Positions 60,537 through 64,000 of a DNA stretch of 64,000 nt are shown here, one piece after another. Source of the DNA: Heterobasidion occidentale. Lineage: Eukaryota; Basidiomycota; Agaricomycetes; Russulales; Bondarzewiaceae. The stretch is from the NCBI GenBank assembly GCA_039111635.1, contig JBCAQO010000007.1:2418001-2482000 (forward strand). The letters run 5' to 3'. Each line of letters begins with the position of its first letter. Positions within the stretch are counted from its first letter, which is position 1. The notes under the pieces are model-generated. The model saw only the letters and a program-made list of their open reading frames with translations. It did no database searches and was not told the origin of the DNA. The translations under genes were made by a program, and so were the position numbers.

Positions 60537-61904
60537 TCACAATCCGATCTCCGTTCGCGGCCTCTTTGTTGGACGAGACATTGACGACTCAGGTTCCGAC
60601 GTTGGAGGCGGTTGTGGCGTGTCTGGCGCAAAATGTGCAGGAACCTTTGTATCGACCCATGAGCCGTAGATTCTCTGAATGTCTTTGATAATTTGAACGG
60701 CGCGTTTCCCGTCAACGCCCAACACATCAACGATGGCATCCCTGACGTGCGTTGGGATTGACTCCATGCCATACAGCTTTTCCCCTGCGTTGGCAATCAT
60801 GAAATGAGGTAAAACATGTGAATAGAGAGGAGGAAGCGTGTCGAAGGGATACTTGTGAGCTGAGAATTCTGTATCGGCTGCAGGGAAAATATCAGGATAA
60901 GGTCCCTCGACAACAACAGGTCGGTTGTATCGAATGATATTGGTGAGCTTATCCCTCAACGGAATTAAGCGATATTTAAAAACTCGTGAACCGTAGGTCT
61001 TTGAATAGCGTCAGCCACGAAACAAAGAAAAATTGACCATGAAGATAACAGACCTTCATAATATCTTCAGGGGCACTGGTAGGTGAAGCCTCTAACAGTC
61101 GTGCACGATCGTGAAACATATCAATGATATTCAACGTAGGCAGAATCATCAAGGCGTTCTCGTCGAATAAGTCATGCCACCTTGGGTCAACTGCATTCGA
61201 AACGTTGACGGTGAGCCTGCATAGGAAGAATATTCTCATCAAGGATGCTCACGAAAAACTAAATACGTAGGTTCGTCCACATGCAATGAGTTGTGAGGAA
61301 AGCCTAGGACCCATTCAAGAATAGTCAACTGTTAAAGGAATACTTAAATCTTGTCAAACTGTAGGAGGAACTGATTGAGACTTACCCAAAGCTCCTTTGC
61401 TCGTGTACGCTGTGGAAGCAAGTGGCATACATCCACTTTCGATTGTGGCTTCACCTCCCGTGTAATCAGACATTGCCCGTTGTTCGGGTCTCTAAGTTGA
61501 GCCTGGCGCTTGGCTTCCTCCTTTGCACCTACGGATTCTCCGTCCCCTTTCCTGGACGGGTATAGCGAACGTGCCGAGCGTCGTTTTGAAAGTCCTGTTG
61601 GTGGTTGATAAGTCGAGTCCTTCCGTTCGTTGGGTGTGATCGTGGGACTCGGAGGATCATCAGCCGTGCGCATCGAGATATCAGACGTGATGGATGGGTA
61701 CCTTAGCGTCTGCATGGGGAGAGAGTCTGTGCGCAGACGAGTTCTGTATCTAGTTTGTCCTAGAGGCACAAGAGCTTTTGATCGGATTTGAGAGGGCGGT
61801 GGCATGGCGGATGAGTGTGCTGATACATTGCTGTTGCTAGGACGGTCAGTGTAGAATGAGGGAGAAGAGAGAGAGGGAAAAATGATATTAGATCTTGGGG
61901 ACAT
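60537..61904 (-). CDS. HNH-nuclease-domain protein, array member 1
   Basis: Exons (minus): 61904-61386, 61328-61267, 61216-61054, 60998-60537 (401 residues). A Ser/Pro-rich basic N-terminus precedes an HNH-like core at about residues 138-165 (DPNNGQCLITREVKPQSKVD then VCHLLPQ), with Cys, His and the CHLLP signature of HNH_2-type domains. Next come ILEWVLGFPHNSLHVDEPT, PTLNIIDMFHDRARLL and VFKYRLIPLRDKL. The C-terminal half has HKYPFDTLPPLYSHVLPHFM and IIKDIQRIYGSW, and ends with a basic SRPTKRPRTE. Families like this are common, uncharacterised and expanded in agaricomycetes; nuclease activity and role (for example genome conflict) are not shown. Confidence 0.75.
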
Positions 61905-62228
61905 GTCGAGGATAAGGTGAAAAGGAGAGTAACTGGGCTGGAAAGCATGAAGCGCGTTGGAATGAGAGTGAAGGAATGTTTATACCAAAGCGATTGTCCA
62001 CTTCGCCACCAAGGCCACATTCGTGATGGCGTGGACATGGATAATCATGAACACCTCAGAAACAATGGCCTTCGGGACAAGCCGTTCTTCAACGGGGCCA
62101 CCTTGCGGCAATGATTCAGTGGCAATTAGTGGCATGAAGGCTGATCATGGACAAGCTTTACCTTACAATTTGGCTAACTAGACTTGATATTGGTACAGAG
62201 AATACACGCCCCCAGAAATGTCCAAAAT
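61905..62228. other. Spacer in HNH array
   Basis: Lies between the 5' end of member 1 and the 3' end of member 2; no gene is seen. Confidence 0.4.
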
Positions 62229-63283
62229 CTATGTTAATCTACGGCGTACCCTGCGGTACTTCTCAATTTGTCCGTCGTTTGAAACGCAAGAGGCCCATCC
62301 ACCAGATTTCTTCACGTCACTGATGCACCGTGCGACCCAATTCCCTATAAAGAGGTCGATTTCGCCTTCAGACATGGGATCAATGTCCGAGCTTGGGTCT
62401 TCGATACCAGCTCGTGAGGAAAAGATGTGCCTTGCATCTCGACTCGAGTCAAAGGAAGTCGAGTTATCGAACCCAGCTGCAGTGAGGCTAGGGCATGAAC
62501 GAATGCCCACATGCACCTCAGAACTGTCTAGATCATCAAGTATAAGATCATCATGTGGGCCTCTACGCCGTTTTCTTGAAGAGCCATTTGTTAACGCAAG
62601 GGAATCAGAACAAGTCGCCGAATCAGGCTCTAGACACCGTGTCGGACAAGGATCCCGTGTCGATGAGACAAAGCCGACGGGAAGAGTCGACTCTGTCCAG
62701 GCTTCATAAGACTGCGCTATGACGGAGATAGCGAATTTCCCCTGTTCTGGCGGTACCCCGTATATACGAGCTATGCTCTCGACGACCAGGTTGTATTTTA
62801 AGTTTGTCAACGGGAGAAACAAGGGGCCTGCATGGCATGCGACGAAGTGGGGCTTCAGCTTCGAGACAATGGGCGGGAAAGCGTAGAACGGATATTCAGA
62901 GAACACGGTGCCTGGCGAATCTTCGTCGTATGAGACACCTTTGTGAAGTGGAATAATACGATATTCGAATGTATCCACTCCATCGTAAATCTAATGTTCC
63001 AGTTAGAAGTTCAAAAAACGAGCCAATGACGGGAAGCACGTACATCCTCAATTGAAGAAAAGACGCTATCCATATCGAGAGGAACATCAACCCAGCGACT
63101 CCATAATTTCTCCATGATTTTCATCGAAGGCATCAACGTACAGTCACCAGATTCAAATAATTTGCGCCAGTCCTCCCTCACTGAGGACACCGAATTTCAG
63201 TGACAAGCGAGACGAGACGGAAAACCACACGCACAATAAACGGCGTTCTCAACGGTATTCAGCTCTATTGAATTGTATCTCAT
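62229..63283 (-). CDS. HNH-family C-terminal protein without HNH domain, array member 2
   Basis: Exons (minus): 63283-63235, 63180-63044, 62990-62229 (315 residues if started at the Met in SWGMRYNSIEL). It matches member 1 from the LEWVLG-like segment onward: LSHLEWSWGMRYNSIELNTV, REDWRKLFESGDCTLMPSMK, IYDGVDTFEYRIIPLHKG, YPFYAFPPIVSKLKPHFVAC and ISVIAQSYEAW. The C-terminal module is SGGWASCVSNDGQIEKYRR. The region that should hold the HNH exon is occupied by the 3' end of member 3, so the HNH part is gone. The first coding bases may be a remnant of an internal exon. Confidence 0.65.
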
Positions 63284-63322
63284 CCCCCAAGACCATTCGA
63301 GATGTGATAGCTACAACTTATT

Positions 63323-64000
63323 TCAGCGCATCATATTAAGGACCAGATGTTTACTAACCAAAGAGTGATCGGCCCTTTGACGTTCGTGCAGCATATGGTA
63401 CTGACGAATTGTCGATTCTGGTGCAGAATCTCCCGTGATAAAGCATTTTGTGAAGGAGGGAATAAGCTCTGCTTCTGAAAGGTCTGCAGCAAATCCATTT
63501 GCAGCATGACTTCGACATGAAATGATGTCCAGATGCGCATCAGAAGTATCTGGGTTATCAAGATCGTCGTCAGGGTTTTTTGAAGGGCTAGATGGACACG
63601 CGAAGGAATCAGGGCAGGCTGTGGTGTTAGTCTCCAGGCGTCGGGCCAAGCGAATAGTCCGTGGGGAAGAGACGAATTTGACGGGGGTGGATGAATTTTT
63701 CCAGGCTCCATAAGACTGGGCTATCGCGGAGATAGCAAATTTTCCCTGTTCTAACGATACTCCGTATATGCGAGATATACTCTTGGCTGACAAGTCATAG
63801 TGTATGGACGACAAAGGGAGGAGTAGGGGGCCCGCGTGACATGCGACAAAGTGAGGCTTCAGCTTTGAGACAATAGGCGGCAGGGTATAGAACGGAAATG
63901 TGGAGGATACGTCGCCTGTCGGGTTTCCGGCGTATGAGGCATCTTTATGAAGTGGGATGACGTGATATTCGAAGGTATCATCTCCCTCGTAGAGCTAAAA
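63323..64000 (-). CDS. HNH-family protein, array member 3 (partial, runs off the window)
   Basis: Minus-strand gene whose 5' part lies beyond 64000. The visible exon, 64000 to 63323, reads LYEGDDTFEYHVIPLHKDAS, PFYTLPPIVSKLKPHFVACH, SAKSISRIYGVSLEQGKFAI and AQSYGAWKNSS, and ends in HLVLNMMR. It is much closer to member 2 than to member 1 (IVSKLKPHFVACHAGPL is shared exactly), so members 2 and 3 are a recent tandem duplication. The C-terminal SGGW module of member 2 is replaced by a different, weakly similar end. Whether it has an HNH domain cannot be seen. Confidence 0.7.

Noticed and set aside
1..64000. CRISPR arrays, rRNA genes, complete transposable elements
   Set aside because: No regularly spaced repeats, rRNA-like sequence or transposase/RT domains were recognised on either strand.

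Overview
The window looks like nuclear DNA of a basidiomycete, most likely an Agaricomycete. Genes are cut by many short introns (mostly 45-75 nt, GT-AG), exons are often tiny, and several families are typical of mushroom-forming fungi: FunK1 kinases, UstYa (DUF3328) proteins, a 7-TM family, F-box/LRR-like proteins and HNH-domain families. All gene models were built by hand from reading frames, splice signals and remembered family patterns; no database search was run.

0.6-9 kb is an accessory region. Two short secreted paralogues (680-924 and 6853-7172) flank a GNAT acetyltransferase, a single-pass membrane protein and a divergent pair of UstYa-like genes, followed by a 7-TM protein. UstYa-like proteins build cyclic peptides in other fungi, so this block is the best candidate for an undescribed peptide-modification locus. 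10.8-23.2 kb holds conserved genes: an SNF2-type ATPase, a small secreted protein, an importin-13/Kap122-like karyopherin, an HNH-family pseudogene and a p24 cargo receptor. 23.3-28.3 kb has a truncated FunK1 pseudokinase and its intact parent-like copy. 28.8-30.0 kb is mitochondrial MnSOD.

32.0-37.8 kb is an inverted repeat of an F-box gene, with a frameshifted left copy and an intact right copy, enclosing the complex III hinge gene QCR6. QCR6 appears to need a 2-nt and a 4-nt exon. 38.7-42.7 kb has an intact questin-oxidase-like gene and a decayed partial copy. 43.1-48.8 kb has a secreted chorismate mutase-like gene and a SET3-like PHD/SET gene. 50.5-59.4 kb has a 2OG-Fe(II) oxygenase, an MFS permease with 24 exons, an arsenite methyltransferase fused to a CX5R rhodanese/arsenate-reductase-like domain, and a HotDog thioesterase. 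60.5-64 kb is a tandem array of three HNH-family genes, the last cut by the window end.

Four otherwise conserved genes (chorismate mutase, SET3-like, MFS, arsenite methyltransferase fusion) each carry one or two single-base frame breaks. These may be real decay or residual sequence error. No CRISPR, rRNA, convincing tRNA or complete transposon was seen. Several 1-2 kb stretches have no supportable gene.
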